Assembly: GCF_005601135.1 (NCBI RefSeq)
Contig: NZ_CP039381.1
Coordinates: 1,299,941 to 1,363,940 of the forward strand
Reading direction: 5' to 3'
Origin: Ruminococcus bovis
GTDB lineage: Bacteria > Bacillota > Clostridia > Oscillospirales > Acutalibacteraceae
DNA: 64,000 bases
Numbering within the stretch: position 1 is the stretch's first letter; each line of letters begins with the position of its first letter. The notes under the pieces were generated by a model. The model did no database searches. It worked only from the letters and a program-made list of their open reading frames with translations, and had not been told where the DNA came from. A program made the translations under genes and the position numbers. Positions 1 through 8,807 of this stretch are shown here, one piece after another.

Positions 1-1206
1 GTTCCTAGTGATATGAATGTGTATGTACTGTATTTGCTAAACCTATTGGCTACAGTATTTACATATTGGCTATTTGCTTTCCGTAATAGTATTTTACAAG
101 CATATCAGCGTACTGATGTTACAAGTAAAGTTACTTTAGGTACAGATACCTTTAAGTATTTATTACAGGTTGTTGGTCTTTGTGTTTTTCATAATTATTA
201 TTACTATGTAATTGCACTTCTTGTATCTCAAATTCTTGCAAATGTAATTACTGCATATTTTTCAAAGAAAATGTACCCACAGTATGACCCAATGGGTAAA
301 TTACCAAAATCGGAAGTTAAGAAAATTAACAGAAGAATTAAAGATTTGTTTACCTCAAAATTAGGTGGCACAATTGTTAATTCAGCAGATACAATTGTTA
401 TTTCTGCTTTCCTTGGACTAACTGCTTTAGCTATTTATCAAAACTATTTCTTTGTTATTACTTCACTTATAGCTTTAATGACTATGGTGTATTCAGCTTG
501 TCTGGCAGGTATCGGCAATAGTATTATTGTAGAAACTTTAGAGAAAAATCTAAATGATTTGAAAAAATTCACTGCACTTATTGTATGGGTTTCAACTGTT
601 TGTACCAGTTGTTTGCTTTGCTTATATCAGCCATTTATTGCATTTTGGGTTGGTAAAGATTTACAGATGGAATATTCAATCGTAATTTGTATTTGTATTT
701 ATTTCTTTATATACGAAATAAATCAACTGCTAAATATGTATAAAGATGCTGCCGGACTTTGGCATAAGGATAGATTCAGACCACTTGTAACTGCTCTTGC
801 TAATTTGGCAATGAATATTATTATGGTTCAGTTTTGGGGTTTATACGGTGTTGTACTTTCTACAGTTATTTCAACATTAGTAATTGGTATGCCATGGCTT
901 ATTCATAACCTATTTACTGTGTTGTTCAAAAAAGAGCATATGGTAGATTATTTAAAGTTACTTTTTACATTTGCAATTGTAGGTGGAATTATTTGTGCAG
1001 TTACAAATATTGTTTGTAACTTAATTACATTTAGCAGTGACCTTGTTACTCTTGTAGTACGAGGTATAGTTTGTGTAGTTATCAGTAATGTTTTATTTAT
1101 TGCAGTATTTAGAAAGAATAAAAGATTTGGTGAAGCAATTTATCTAATTGAAAAAATGTTTAAAGGAAAACTTCCTTTACATAAAATTTTACCAAAGAAT
1201 AATTAA
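1..1206 (+). CDS. Polysaccharide flippase (Wzx/MATE-like), 5' truncated by window edge
   Basis: This is a polytopic membrane protein of the oligosaccharide flippase (Wzx, MVF/MATE-like) superfamily, which moves lipid-linked sugar units across the membrane. The reading frame is open from base 1, so the true start lies upstream; the first internal Met is at base 13. About 400 residues are visible against roughly 480-500 in the family, so about the last four fifths are here. The order fits the fold: hydrophobic helices, a basic cytoplasmic loop (near KSEVKKINRRIKDLF), then a conserved-looking GGTIVNSADTIVISAFLG segment and repeated helices to the C-terminus. It probably ends a capsule or exopolysaccharide cluster lying to the left. 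The superfamily call is firm; the substrate is unknown. Confidence 0.8.
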   Translation, partial: VPSDMNVYVLYLLNLLATVFTYWLFAFRNSILQAYQRTDVTSKVTLGTDTFKYLLQVVGLCVFHNYYYYVIALLVSQILANVITAYFSKKMYPQYDPMGKLPKSEVKKINRRIKDLFTSKLGGTIVNSADTIVISAFLGLTALAIYQNYFFVITSLIALMTMVYSACLAGIGNSIIVETLEKNLNDLKKFTALIVWVSTVCTSCLLCLYQPFIAFWVGKDLQMEYSIVICICIYFFIYEINQLLNMYKDAAGLWHKDRFRPLVTALANLAMNIIMVQFWGLYGVVLSTVISTLVIGMPWLIHNLFTVLFKKEHMVDYLKLLFTFAIVGGIICAVTNIVCNLITFSSDLVTLVVRGIVCVVISNVLFIAVFRKNKRFGEAIYLIEKMFKGKLPLHKILPKNN

Positions 1207-1220
1207 AAGGTAGTGATATT

Positions 1221-1400
1221 ATGGCAAGTTCAAATTGTGATTATTGTAGTCATTATGTGTATGATGATGAGTTTGACTACTACACTTGTGATGTAAACTT
1301 AGATGAAGATGAGGCAGTTAAGTTTATGCAAGGTAGCTTTGATGATTGTTCATTCTATGACCCATATGATGAATACAAAATCGTTAGAAAACAGAATTAA
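1221..1400 (+). CDS. Small Cys-rich acidic protein, DUF6472-like
   Basis: This 59-residue ORF begins with ATG after GGTAGTGATATT and ends just before a terminator. The protein is very acidic and Tyr-rich with four Cys: CDYC near the N-terminus, one in YYTCDVNLDEDE and one in DDCSFYD. The NxDEDE and FDDC pattern resembles the small DUF6472 family of Clostridia; I recognise it from memory and could not search. Four Cys in this spacing could bind zinc, which is inference. It lies 14 bases after the flippase stop and is probably co-transcribed with it. The function is unknown. Confidence 0.7.
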   Translation: MASSNCDYCSHYVYDDEFDYYTCDVNLDEDEAVKFMQGSFDDCSFYDPYDEYKIVRKQN

Positions 1401-1408
1401 TTAGTCAA

Positions 1409-1434
1409 TGCACCCTATTTTTAGGGTGCATTTT
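1409..1434 (+). terminator. Intrinsic terminator after the small Cys-rich gene
   Basis: A perfect 9-bp stem, TGCACCCTA with TAGGGTGCA, closes a TTTT loop and is followed by TTTTA. It ends the flippase/small-protein transcript. Confidence 0.85.
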
Positions 1435-1448
1435 AGTAAAGGTGAATT

Positions 1449-2234
1449 ATGTTATTTAGACAGATAAGAGCTATCAAAAATTCAAGCCCTATAAAAATTA
1501 TTTTTGCCACAATATCAGCAGTAGGTGGATTTTTTCTGGCAAGTAGAATTATTAAATTACTGGAAAATATAATGCCGGTTGATAGTGATGAAAATGGTGT
1601 AATATGTGTTACTTTAGGCAAAATATTGGATATAGGTTTTGTTATATTTTTTATTGAGATAGCACTGATTATTTTTGTGTTGCTATATTTAATCAAGTGG
1701 GTTATAGAGGCATATACAGAGAAAAAGGACACTACTACTGCACAAGAACAGTTAGAAACAGAAAAAATTCTTAAAGAATTAGAAGATGATGAGTCAGGTT
1801 GGACAGATAAACAAGCCATTACTTTTGTTATTGTTGCAATAGCTGTATTCCTAGTTGCAAATTGTGTCTTAAGTCTTTTTATGTTTAGAAATGAAGTGGT
1901 TTATAAGAATGACAAAATTATTGAATATAGCATAACTGATTGGAAAGGCACTACCATAAATTATAGTGATGCTAAGAAGTATTATGTTAGTGATGATGAC
2001 CGTGGAAATGCAATGATTACTATTGAAATGAAAAACGGTGAAGAATATGGAATAGGTGGTAACACCCAAACTATGGCTAATGAAAAGTATGATAATGATA
2101 GTTATGGTGAACTGGTAAAGCTTGATGAGGTGTTACATAGCTATAATATTCGCAAGGTTGTTGATTGTACAAAAGATGATTTTGATTATTATGAAAAAGA
2201 TAAAAGTGATTTAGATATACTATTGAAAAAGTAA
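1449..2234 (+). CDS. Membrane protein of unknown function with extracellular C-terminal domain
   Basis: The 261-residue product starts at ATG after AAGGTGAATT. Three hydrophobic segments are visible at about residues 14-33, 56-80 and 118-145. A charged stretch with an E/K/D-rich linker lies between the second and third. After the third helix come about 115 hydrophilic residues containing DWKGTTINYSDAKKYYVSDDDRG, here described only in outline; this may be a small extracytoplasmic beta domain. I do not recognise a family. It sits between two terminators, so it is probably a single-gene unit. Confidence 0.65.
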   Translation: MLFRQIRAIKNSSPIKIIFATISAVGGFFLASRIIKLLENIMPVDSDENGVICVTLGKILDIGFVIFFIEIALIIFVLLYLIKWVIEAYTEKKDTTTAQEQLETEKILKELEDDESGWTDKQAITFVIVAIAVFLVANCVLSLFMFRNEVVYKNDKIIEYSITDWKGTTINYSDAKKYYVSDDDRGNAMITIEMKNGEEYGIGGNTQTMANEKYDNDSYGELVKLDEVLHSYNIRKVVDCTKDDFDYYEKDKSDLDILLKK

Positions 2235-2238
2235 AAAT

Positions 2239-2269
2239 AGGCAGTTAGTTTTGAACTAACTGCCTTTTT
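2239..2269. terminator. Bidirectional terminator between membrane protein gene and mutS2
   Basis: An 11-bp stem, AGGCAGTTAGT with ACTAACTGCCT, is followed by T-runs on both strands (CCTTTTTG on plus, CCTATTTTTAC on minus). It serves the plus-strand gene on its left and the convergent mutS2 unit. Confidence 0.85.
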
Positions 2270-2294
2270 GCTTTTGTAGTATTAAATTTATAGA

Positions 2295-4649
2295 CTATTT
2301 AATTTCACAGATTGTAACACCGGCATCACCCTCACCAAAATTACCAAGTCTAAATGACTTAATATTTTTGTGGGTACGCAAGTATTTTTGAATTTCTGCA
2401 CGAAGTACACCTGTGCCTTTACCATGGATAATGGTTAGCTGATTAATGTTCATTAGAACTGCATTGTCAATAGCAGCATCAACATCCATAATTGCCTCCA
2501 TAGCAGTTTCACCACGAACATCAACCTCTGTTGTAGGGTTCATATCCATTTTGCTAGGCATATTTCTCTTTCTTGAAGTCTGTACAGTAACCTTTGGCTT
2601 TTCTTTGTTTAGTCGTAGGTTAGATAATTTAACCTTAGTCTTGATGATACCGGCCTGAACATAAGCAGTACCGTCTTTTTCGTTAATACTTAGAATTTCT
2701 GCATCCTTGTCAATGTCAAAGATAAGTACAGAGTCACCAACCTTAAATGGTCTTGGTGGTGTGTACTTTTCATTTTTCTTTTCCTTGATTGGGTCAGCAG
2801 TATTCTCCATTTTGTCAATGCTTTTGCGAAGTTTTGCTTTTTCTTCAGCAGACATTTTTTGCTTTTTCTCAAGGTTTTCAAGTCTGTCAAGAATACTTTG
2901 TGCTTGTGCCTTTGTACGACTGCTGATTCTTTCAGCCTCTTGATGAGCTTTTTCGATTTCTCTTTCAGCCTCACGCTTAGCTTTCTCAATAATACTGTTT
3001 GCCTTTTCTCTTTGACGACCTGCAAGTGCCTTTGTGTCGTTAGCTTCTTTTAGTCGCTTTTCAAGTGTTTGTCTGCGTTTTTCAAGCTGTTCAATAGTAT
3101 CTTCAAATCTTCTGCTTTCGCTACTTACAAGGTGTTGTGCATTGTCAATAATATCATCGGAAAGACCTAGCCTTTTGCTGATTGCAAAGGCATTACTTTT
3201 GCCGGGAATACCGATTAAAAGTTTGTATGTAGGTCTTAATGTTTGTACATCAAATTCACAACAACCGTTTTCTACACCTTCGGTAGTAATGGCAAATTCC
3301 TTTAACTCTGCATAGTGAGTTGTACATTGAATTTTAGCACCTTTTTCTTTTAACTTCTGCAAAATTGCAACTGCAAGTGCTGCACCTTCAACCGGGTCAG
3401 TACCTGCACCAAGTTCATCAATCAGTACAAGTGAAAATCTTGATGCTTGTTTTAGAATATCAATGGTATTTGTCATATGAGCAGAGAATGTTGAAAGGTT
3501 CTGTTCAATGCTTTGTTCGTCACCAATATCAACAAGGATTTTCTTAAATACAGAGATTTCACTTTCGTCACCACAAGGAATCATAAGACCTGACATTGCC
3601 ATAAGGGTTAGTAGTCCTGTAGTCTTTAGTGATACAGTTTTACCACCTGTGTTAGGACCTGTAATAACTAGTAGTGTGTAGTCTTTACCTAAAGTAATAT
3701 CAACTGGTACAACCTTTTCTTTGTCGATTAGTGGGTGTCTTGCTTTCTTTAGATTAATGTAACCTTTGTCATTTACAATAGGTGTAACTGCCTTCATAGT
3801 GTAAGCTAAGTTACCTTTTGCAAAGATAACATTAAGGTCAATTAAGTTTTGATAACTGCCGATAATACTGTCTGCACAGTTACCTGCCATTGAAGAAAGT
3901 TCAAGTAAAATTCTGTCAATTTCTTCTTTTTCTTTGTTTCGTAACATACGAATATCGTTGTTAGCCTGAACAACACCCATAGGTTCAATAAATACTGTTT
4001 GACCACTACCTGATGTATCATGTACAAGTCCGGGAATACTGCCTCTGCATTCTGCTCTTACCGGTACAACAAATCTACCGTCACGCTGAGTGATAACCTT
4101 GTCCTGTAGGAACTTTGAGTAGTTGGAACTTCTAACAATCTTGTCAAGAACTTCTCTTGCCTTTGATGATGCAGTACGGATTTTCCTACGAATATCAGAT
4201 AGAGTAGGGGATGCTTTGTCGGAAATTTCATCCTCTGCAATAATTGCATCATTGATTTTTTCTTCAAGAAACTTATTTGGCATTAGGTTGTTAAAGTATT
4301 TATCAAGTGAACTTGCTCTGTCATCACTTGCATTACGCCATTGTCTTAGTGAGCGAATAACTCGTAAATTTTCCCCAATGCGAAGTAACTCTAGGGTAGT
4401 TAGTCCTGAACCGGCTTGTGCTCTCCTTAACTGATTTGCACAGTTAGTAGGTGAACCAAAGCTAGGTGTGCCAAATTTACCGATAAGCACATAGGCATCA
4501 TCAGTTTCTTTTAGTAATTTTTCTGTTTCTTCTTTTGTGAAAACAGGTTTTAGTGTAAGTGCCTGTTCTCTTGCATCGGCAAATGAACATTCTTTGCCAA
4601 GCATTTCTAATATTTTATCAAATTCAAGTGCTTTAAAATGTTTATTCAT
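2295..4649 (-). CDS. mutS2: MutS2 (RqcU-type) ATPase with C-terminal Smr domain
   Basis: MutS2 is a MutS-family ATPase that clamps DNA and, in Firmicutes, also acts in ribosome rescue by splitting collided ribosomes. The 784 residues match the family length. Walker A GPNTGGKT is at 331-338 and Walker B DELGAGTDP at 411-419. A long charged coiled coil follows (about 510-640), then a KOW-like segment and a C-terminal Smr domain (709-784) with VDVRGE and HGKGTG. The N-terminal mismatch-recognition domain of MutS is absent, as expected. It is last in the minus-strand era-recO unit: its ATG lies one base after the recO stop. The Smr motif has Val where Leu is usual (LDxRG). Confidence 0.95.
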   Translation of the reverse strand: MNKHFKALEFDKILEMLGKECSFADAREQALTLKPVFTKEETEKLLKETDDAYVLIGKFGTPSFGSPTNCANQLRRAQAGSGLTTLELLRIGENLRVIRSLRQWRNASDDRASSLDKYFNNLMPNKFLEEKINDAIIAEDEISDKASPTLSDIRRKIRTASSKAREVLDKIVRSSNYSKFLQDKVITQRDGRFVVPVRAECRGSIPGLVHDTSGSGQTVFIEPMGVVQANNDIRMLRNKEKEEIDRILLELSSMAGNCADSIIGSYQNLIDLNVIFAKGNLAYTMKAVTPIVNDKGYINLKKARHPLIDKEKVVPVDITLGKDYTLLVITGPNTGGKTVSLKTTGLLTLMAMSGLMIPCGDESEISVFKKILVDIGDEQSIEQNLSTFSAHMTNTIDILKQASRFSLVLIDELGAGTDPVEGAALAVAILQKLKEKGAKIQCTTHYAELKEFAITTEGVENGCCEFDVQTLRPTYKLLIGIPGKSNAFAISKRLGLSDDIIDNAQHLVSSESRRFEDTIEQLEKRRQTLEKRLKEANDTKALAGRQREKANSIIEKAKREAEREIEKAHQEAERISSRTKAQAQSILDRLENLEKKQKMSAEEKAKLRKSIDKMENTADPIKEKKNEKYTPPRPFKVGDSVLIFDIDKDAEILSINEKDGTAYVQAGIIKTKVKLSNLRLNKEKPKVTVQTSRKRNMPSKMDMNPTTEVDVRGETAMEAIMDVDAAIDNAVLMNINQLTIIHGKGTGVLRAEIQKYLRTHKNIKSFRLGNFGEGDAGVTICEIK

Positions 4650-4650
4650 A

Positions 4651-5403
4651 TTATCTCATTGCCTTATAAAAATCTAGTGTTTTGTAATGTCGTTCCGTTT
4701 GACGGATTACATATTCTTCTGTTGCTCTGTTTAAGGTGTCAAGTCCGGTTTCATTAAGTGAAAAGGAAAATAGCTTTTTGTCATCAGCATAAATAGTGTG
4801 TCTGAGAGCCTTGGTAATACCTCTATCCATTGTAATGGAAAAAGGTAAACTGTCGCTACTTGCACAGTGGGAACAAATCAGCGAACCTGTTTGTGGTAGG
4901 AAGAAAAAAGTTTCTCTGTCATATTCGCCACAAATACTGCACATAGTAAGGTCAGGCATATATCCACAAATAGAAAGTAACCTCATCTCAAAACAACTTT
5001 TGATTAGGGTAGGGGGCTTTTTGTTTTCTGACAATAAATATAGGGAATTTAGTGTTAAGGATAGAACCTCTTTATTTTTCTCACCATCAACAAGTATATT
5101 CATTAGTAACTCAGAAAAGTATTGTGCTAAGCACATATTTGCTATATCTTTCCTAAGACCAAAGAATTGTTCCTTTGACTTTGCCTCACTGATAACATAT
5201 GTATCTCGACCTTTGCTTTCTATTAAGCAAAGTCGAGAATAGGTAAATAGCTGAGTACCGGCACAATTTTGACTTTTTATATTTTTTGCACCTTTAGCAA
5301 AGCCTTTGATTATGCCTTTATCTACAGTAAGGGCAGTTACTAGCTTATCTCTTTCACCGATATTCTGTTCTCTCAGTATTAGCCCCTCTGTCAGAGTTTT
5401 CAT
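4651..5403 (-). CDS. recO: DNA repair protein RecO
   Basis: RecO loads RecA onto SSB-covered single-stranded DNA with RecR. The 250-residue protein opens with the usual TEGLILREQNIGERDK OB-fold start, followed by a helical domain. It has a complete four-Cys zinc site (C155, C158, C177, C180). It sits between a YqzL-like small gene, whose 3' end overlaps its start by 50 bases, and mutS2. An AAGGAG lies about 13 bases before the ATG, a long spacing, so translational coupling to the overlapping upstream gene may help initiation. Confidence 0.95.
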   Translation of the reverse strand: MKTLTEGLILREQNIGERDKLVTALTVDKGIIKGFAKGAKNIKSQNCAGTQLFTYSRLCLIESKGRDTYVISEAKSKEQFFGLRKDIANMCLAQYFSELLMNILVDGEKNKEVLSLTLNSLYLLSENKKPPTLIKSCFEMRLLSICGYMPDLTMCSICGEYDRETFFFLPQTGSLICSHCASSDSLPFSITMDRGITKALRHTIYADDKKLFSFSLNETGLDTLNRATEEYVIRQTERHYKTLDFYKAMR

Positions 5404-5518
5404 TGTTGTTTTCTAGCTCCTTACCTGTATTTTTAGCTTGTTGTATAGATAGATAGGTTAGGTAATCGTTAACTGCACCACTTTGTAAAAAGTAATTCCA
5501 TGCATCTGTTTCATTCAT
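5354..5518 (-). CDS. YqzL-like small protein between era and recO
   Basis: This 54-residue ORF starts at ATG after AGGGGTGATAAAT, a good ribosome site. Its N-terminus (AWNYFLQSGAVNDYLTYL) fits the YqzL-like pattern of a Trp, a short helix, SG/TG and xxYLxY; such genes sit beside recO/era in Bacillus. The last third is Asn/Glu-rich and overlaps the start of recO in another frame. The function of the family is unknown. Position and the N-terminal pattern are the main support. Confidence 0.75.
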   Translation of the reverse strand: MNETDAWNYFLQSGAVNDYLTYLSIQQAKNTGKELENNNENSDRGANTERTEYR

Positions 5519-5578
5519 ATTTATCACCCCTAATAGTATTTTACCTAGGGATAAATATATTGTCAGAAAATTATGGGA

Positions 5579-6490
5579 TTACTGAAAATCATTACTATCA
5601 AATCCAAAGCTACGCATTAGATTTTCTTTGTTTCTCCAGTCCTCTTTTACCTTAATCCATGTTTTTAGGTTAACCTTGCAACCAAAGAAGTTTTCCATAT
5701 CTTGTCTTGCATATGTGGAAATCTTTTTAAGCATTGCACCTTTTTTTCCGATTAAGATACCTTTGTGAGTATCTCTTTCGCAATAAATTGTTGCGTCAAT
5801 ATCCATAAGATTTTTGTCATCACGCATTTTCATTCTTTCAATAACTACTGCTGTGCCGTGAGGAATTTCTTTTTCTGTCAGTCTTAGAATTTTCTCTCTA
5901 ATCATTTCAGCAGCAAGAACCTTTTCAGGTTGGTCTGTTAGTGTATCATCAGGGAAGAAGTGACCACCTTCTGAAGTGAATTTCTTTAGTTCTTCCTTTA
6001 GTTCATCAAGTTTTGAGCCTGTTTCTGCTGATACAGGAACAATAGCATCAAAGTCCATTTCCTTTGAATACTTAATGATTTGTTCCAATATAACTTCCTT
6101 ATCGTTTATAGTATCGGTTTTGTTAATTGCCAATACACAAGGTAAATCAAGTTTCTTAACCTTTTCAATTAGCATCTTTTCGTTTTCTCTAATTTCCTGA
6201 CCTGCCTCTGTTACAAGTAAACAAGCATCTACACCGGCAACAGACTCGTTAATTGAACGAACCATATAGTCCCCAAGAGAATTTTTAGGTTTGTGCATAC
6301 CCGGTGTATCTAGGAAAACAAGCTGGTCCTTGCCTTCTGTTAATACACCCATAATTCTTGTTCTTGTAGTTTGTGGCTTTGAAGAAACAATAGCCACTTT
6401 CTGACCAAGTAATTTATTTAGAATTGAGCTTTTGCCTACATTAGGTCTGCCAATAATTGCAATAAAGGCTGATTTATCGTTAAAGTTCAT
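5579..6490 (-). CDS. era: GTPase Era, 16S rRNA/30S maturation
   Basis: Era binds the 3' end of 16S rRNA and is needed for 30S subunit assembly. The 303-residue protein has G1 GRPNVGKS at 14-21, a switch region with TTRTRIMG, G3 DTPG at 61-64 and G4 NKTD at 123-126. A C-terminal KH domain contains GKKGAMLKKI. AAGGAG lies nine bases before the ATG. Transcription starts from the promoter at 6518-6546 and continues into the YqzL-like gene, recO and mutS2. Confidence 0.97.
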   Translation of the reverse strand: MNFNDKSAFIAIIGRPNVGKSSILNKLLGQKVAIVSSKPQTTRTRIMGVLTEGKDQLVFLDTPGMHKPKNSLGDYMVRSINESVAGVDACLLVTEAGQEIRENEKMLIEKVKKLDLPCVLAINKTDTINDKEVILEQIIKYSKEMDFDAIVPVSAETGSKLDELKEELKKFTSEGGHFFPDDTLTDQPEKVLAAEMIREKILRLTEKEIPHGTAVVIERMKMRDDKNLMDIDATIYCERDTHKGILIGKKGAMLKKISTYARQDMENFFGCKVNLKTWIKVKEDWRNKENLMRSFGFDSNDFQ

Positions 6491-6517
6491 ATTTGTACTC
6501 CTTAATTTTCTGTATCT

Positions 6518-6546
6518 ATTATAATTGAAACAGTAGTTTTATGCAA
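6518..6546 (-). promoter_or_regulatory. Promoter for era-yqzL-like-recO-mutS2
   Basis: On the minus strand TTGCAT is followed after 17 bases by TATAAT, about 28 bases upstream of the era start. It lies downstream of the ybeY terminator, so era has its own promoter. Confidence 0.75.
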
Positions 6547-6560
6547 TAATAATCCTTACA

Positions 6561-6606
6561 CAAAAACACGCCACAAGATTGACAGCAGTCTTATCTGTGT
6601 GGCGTG
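6561..6606 (-). terminator. Terminator after ybeY
   Basis: On the minus strand CACGCCACA pairs with TGTGGCGTG over 9 bp, with a partly self-paired inner loop, and TTTTTG follows. It separates phoH-ybeY from era. Confidence 0.8.
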
Positions 6607-6628
6607 AAATATTCTATGATGGATATGA

Positions 6629-7135
6629 TTATTCGTTATCAGGAATGTAGCTGATACTTGCAGGAAGACCAAGCTGTTCCATAACTAATTCTTCTTTTTC
6701 TCTCATATGTACTCTTTCAAGTGGTTCCATATGGTCATAACCGAGAAGATGAAGCACACTGTGAGCAGTTAAGTAACCAACTTCTCTCTGAAGTGAGTGA
6801 CCGTATGTTTCAGCTTGGCTAAGAGCCTTTTCCATAGAAATTACAACATCACCTAAGATATATGCACCGGTTTCAGGGTTCTTGTCCCACACACCGTTTT
6901 CACCCATAGGGAAAGATAGTACATCTGTTTCAATATCTTTGTTTCTGTACTGTGCATTAAGTTCCTTGATACCTGCATTGTCAACGAAAGTTACACTAAC
7001 TTCAGCAGGACCTTGGAAGTTTTCCATTCTCAAAACTGCATTGCAAGTTCTTCTTACTAACATTCTTAGGCCAGTAGGAATTTTTACAGTCTTTTGCTTG
7101 TTGGTGATGATTACTCTGATTTTATTTTCTGTCAT
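6629..7135 (-). CDS. ybeY: Endoribonuclease YbeY
   Basis: YbeY is a zinc-dependent RNase for 16S rRNA 3'-end processing and ribosome quality control. The metal site is intact: H125, H129 and H135 in HSVLHLLGYDH. The frame is open to 7186, but I place the start at the ATG at 7135 (MTENKIRVI). A GGAGAGAAGGAA site precedes it and it gives the usual length of 168 residues. The start overlaps the 3' end of phoH by 14 bases, which indicates translational coupling. Confidence 0.93.
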   Translation of the reverse strand: MTENKIRVIITNKQKTVKIPTGLRMLVRRTCNAVLRMENFQGPAEVSVTFVDNAGIKELNAQYRNKDIETDVLSFPMGENGVWDKNPETGAYILGDVVISMEKALSQAETYGHSLQREVGYLTAHSVLHLLGYDHMEPLERVHMREKEELVMEQLGLPASISYIPDNE

Positions 7136-8090
7136 TTTTCCTTCTCTCCTCAGTCTTAGCATATGCTTTAATAATATCTTGTACAAGGTGATGTCTTACA
7201 ACATCCTTCTCGCTAAATGAAATGTGTTGTATATCCTTAATATCCTTTAGTACACGAATACAATCCTTCAAACCACTCTTTACTCCACCGGGTAGGTCAA
7301 TCTGTGTTATGTCACCGGTAATAACCATTTTTGAGTTAAAACCAAGTCGAGTAAGGAACATTTTCATCTGTTCCCTAGAAGTATTCTGTGCTTCATCAAG
7401 GATAATAAAGCTATCGTCAAGAGTTCTACCTCTCATATAAGCTAAAGGTGCAACTTCAATGTTACCTCTTTCAACATATTTGTTGTAGGTTTCTGCACCC
7501 AGCATATCAAATAGTGCATCGTATAGTGGCCTTAAATATGGGTCAACCTTACTCTGTAAGTCACCGGGTAAGAATCCCAACTTTTCACCGGCCTCTACAG
7601 CAGGTCTTGTTAGAATAATTCTGTTAACTTGCTTTGCTCTAAAGGCAGTAACTGCCATTGCAACTGCAAGATAAGTTTTACCTGTACCGGCAGGACCGAC
7701 ACCAATTGTAATAGTGTTCTTTGCGATACTTTGACAGTATCTTTTCTGACCTAAGGTCTTAGGCTTAACAGGCTTACCTTTGCTTGTAATACATACACAG
7801 TCGGTGGAAAGTTCTTGTATCTTTTCCTCACTGCCTTCGTTTACAAGGCTCATACAGTATCTAATGTTTTGTTCACTAAGGGCTTCACCCTTGTTGATAA
7901 AGGAAAGTAAGCTATCAATAACTTTTACTGCTTTGCTTACACTTTCTGCTTCACCTGAAATTTTTAATTCACTATCTCGACCAATTACATGAACATTGTA
8001 CTCGTTTTCAATCATTTTGATGTTTTCATCAAAGCTACCGAAAAGAGCAACTGCGTGTTCCATTCTGTCGATGCTGATTATTTGTTCCAA
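7122..8090 (-). CDS. phoH: PhoH-family ATPase (YbeZ type)
   Basis: PhoH/YbeZ is a P-loop ATPase that works with YbeY in RNA metabolism. Walker A GPAGTGKT is at 132-139 and LDEAQNT supplies Walker B. An N-terminal KH-like segment (MIENEYNVHVIGRD) precedes it. The frame is open to an ATG at 8132, but that codon overlaps a TATAAT promoter box (8121-8126). I therefore place the start at TTG 8090, preceded by GGGG and six bases, giving LEQIISIDRMEHAV, 322 residues. It is first in the phoH-ybeY unit. Confidence 0.92.
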   Translation of the reverse strand: MEQIISIDRMEHAVALFGSFDENIKMIENEYNVHVIGRDSELKISGEAESVSKAVKVIDSLLSFINKGEALSEQNIRYCMSLVNEGSEEKIQELSTDCVCITSKGKPVKPKTLGQKRYCQSIAKNTITIGVGPAGTGKTYLAVAMAVTAFRAKQVNRIILTRPAVEAGEKLGFLPGDLQSKVDPYLRPLYDALFDMLGAETYNKYVERGNIEVAPLAYMRGRTLDDSFIILDEAQNTSREQMKMFLTRLGFNSKMVITGDITQIDLPGGVKSGLKDCIRVLKDIKDIQHISFSEKDVVRHHLVQDIIKAYAKTEERRKNDRK

Positions 8091-8118
8091 AATAATCCCC
8101 CATTTGTTTGATACTAAT

Positions 8119-8129
8119 AAATTATAACA
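8119..8129 (-). promoter_or_regulatory. Extended -10 promoter for phoH-ybeY
   Basis: The minus strand reads TGTTATAAT (TGnTATAAT), about 31 bases before the TTG start of phoH. No clear -35 is seen, which is usual for extended -10 promoters. Confidence 0.6.
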
Positions 8130-8354
8130 CATTTTTTAGTACATATCACCAAAAATTTTTTAGAAATTTTAATTTTGTGATTTTCACTAACAAAAATATA
8201 TTTTGTAGTTTTTCTGTTGTTTTATTTTGCTATATAATATGTTTACTTATTCATATATAGGTGATAATTAAGTGAATATAAACAAGATGTAAACTTTATA
8301 TAAATAATATAGTAAAGGTGTTTTTAATAAAATTTAATTAAAGTAAGAAAACTA

Positions 8355-8383
8355 TTGACTTTAGTATGGCTTTATTATATAAT
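8355..8383 (+). promoter_or_regulatory. Promoter for ylxM-ffh-rpsP-khpA
   Basis: TTGACT and TATAAT are separated by 17 bases, 46 bases upstream of the ylxM start. The roughly 330-base divergent region between phoH and ylxM is otherwise AT-rich; a second TATAAT at 8233-8238 has no good -35. Confidence 0.85.
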
Positions 8384-8429
8384 AACTATGCTGTAAAGAA
8401 AAAAACTTTACAGTTGAAAGGTGAGTCAA

Positions 8430-8795
8430 ATGGAAAAGAACATAGAGAATTCTCTTTTGCTTGACTTTTACGGTGAGCTTTTGACCGATAAGGTTAGATA
8501 CGCAACTGAGATGTACTATAATGATGACCTCTCACTTTCGGAGATTGCTGATGATATGGGAATTACTCGTCAAGGAGTAAGGGACTTAATTAAGAGAGCC
8601 GAAGGTAACCTCCAAACTTTTGAAGAAAAATTAGGATTACACAAGCGTTTTGTTGAAACTCAAGAAGGACTTTCTAAACTGAAAAAGTCACTTGAAGAAA
8701 CAAAATGTGTTTTAGATAAAGAAGATAAAAGTTCGGTTATTGCTAAGGTCGATGAAATGACTTTGGTTGTAAATGAACTGCTAAATCAAGAATAG
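8430..8795 (+). CDS. ylxM: YlxM-type putative DNA-binding protein (UPF0122)
   Basis: YlxM is a small helix-turn-helix protein always found beside ffh and associated with the signal recognition particle in Firmicutes. The sequence has LLLDFYGELLTDK followed by a sigma-like HTH with SLSEIADDMGITRQGVRD (about residues 30-48). The C-terminus is a helical, charged tail. An in-frame GTG lies at 8421, but GAAAGGTGAG directly before ATG 8430 sets the start there (121 residues). The stop codon overlaps the AGGAGG of ffh. Confidence 0.93.
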   Translation: MEKNIENSLLLDFYGELLTDKVRYATEMYYNDDLSLSEIADDMGITRQGVRDLIKRAEGNLQTFEEKLGLHKRFVETQEGLSKLKKSLEETKCVLDKEDKSSVIAKVDEMTLVVNELLNQE

Positions 8796-8807
8796 GAGGT
8801 AAGTCCT

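Noticed and set aside
8233-8238. Second ylxM promoter
   Set aside because: A TATAAT is present but no acceptable -35 lies 16-18 bases upstream, and a much better promoter is nearer the gene.
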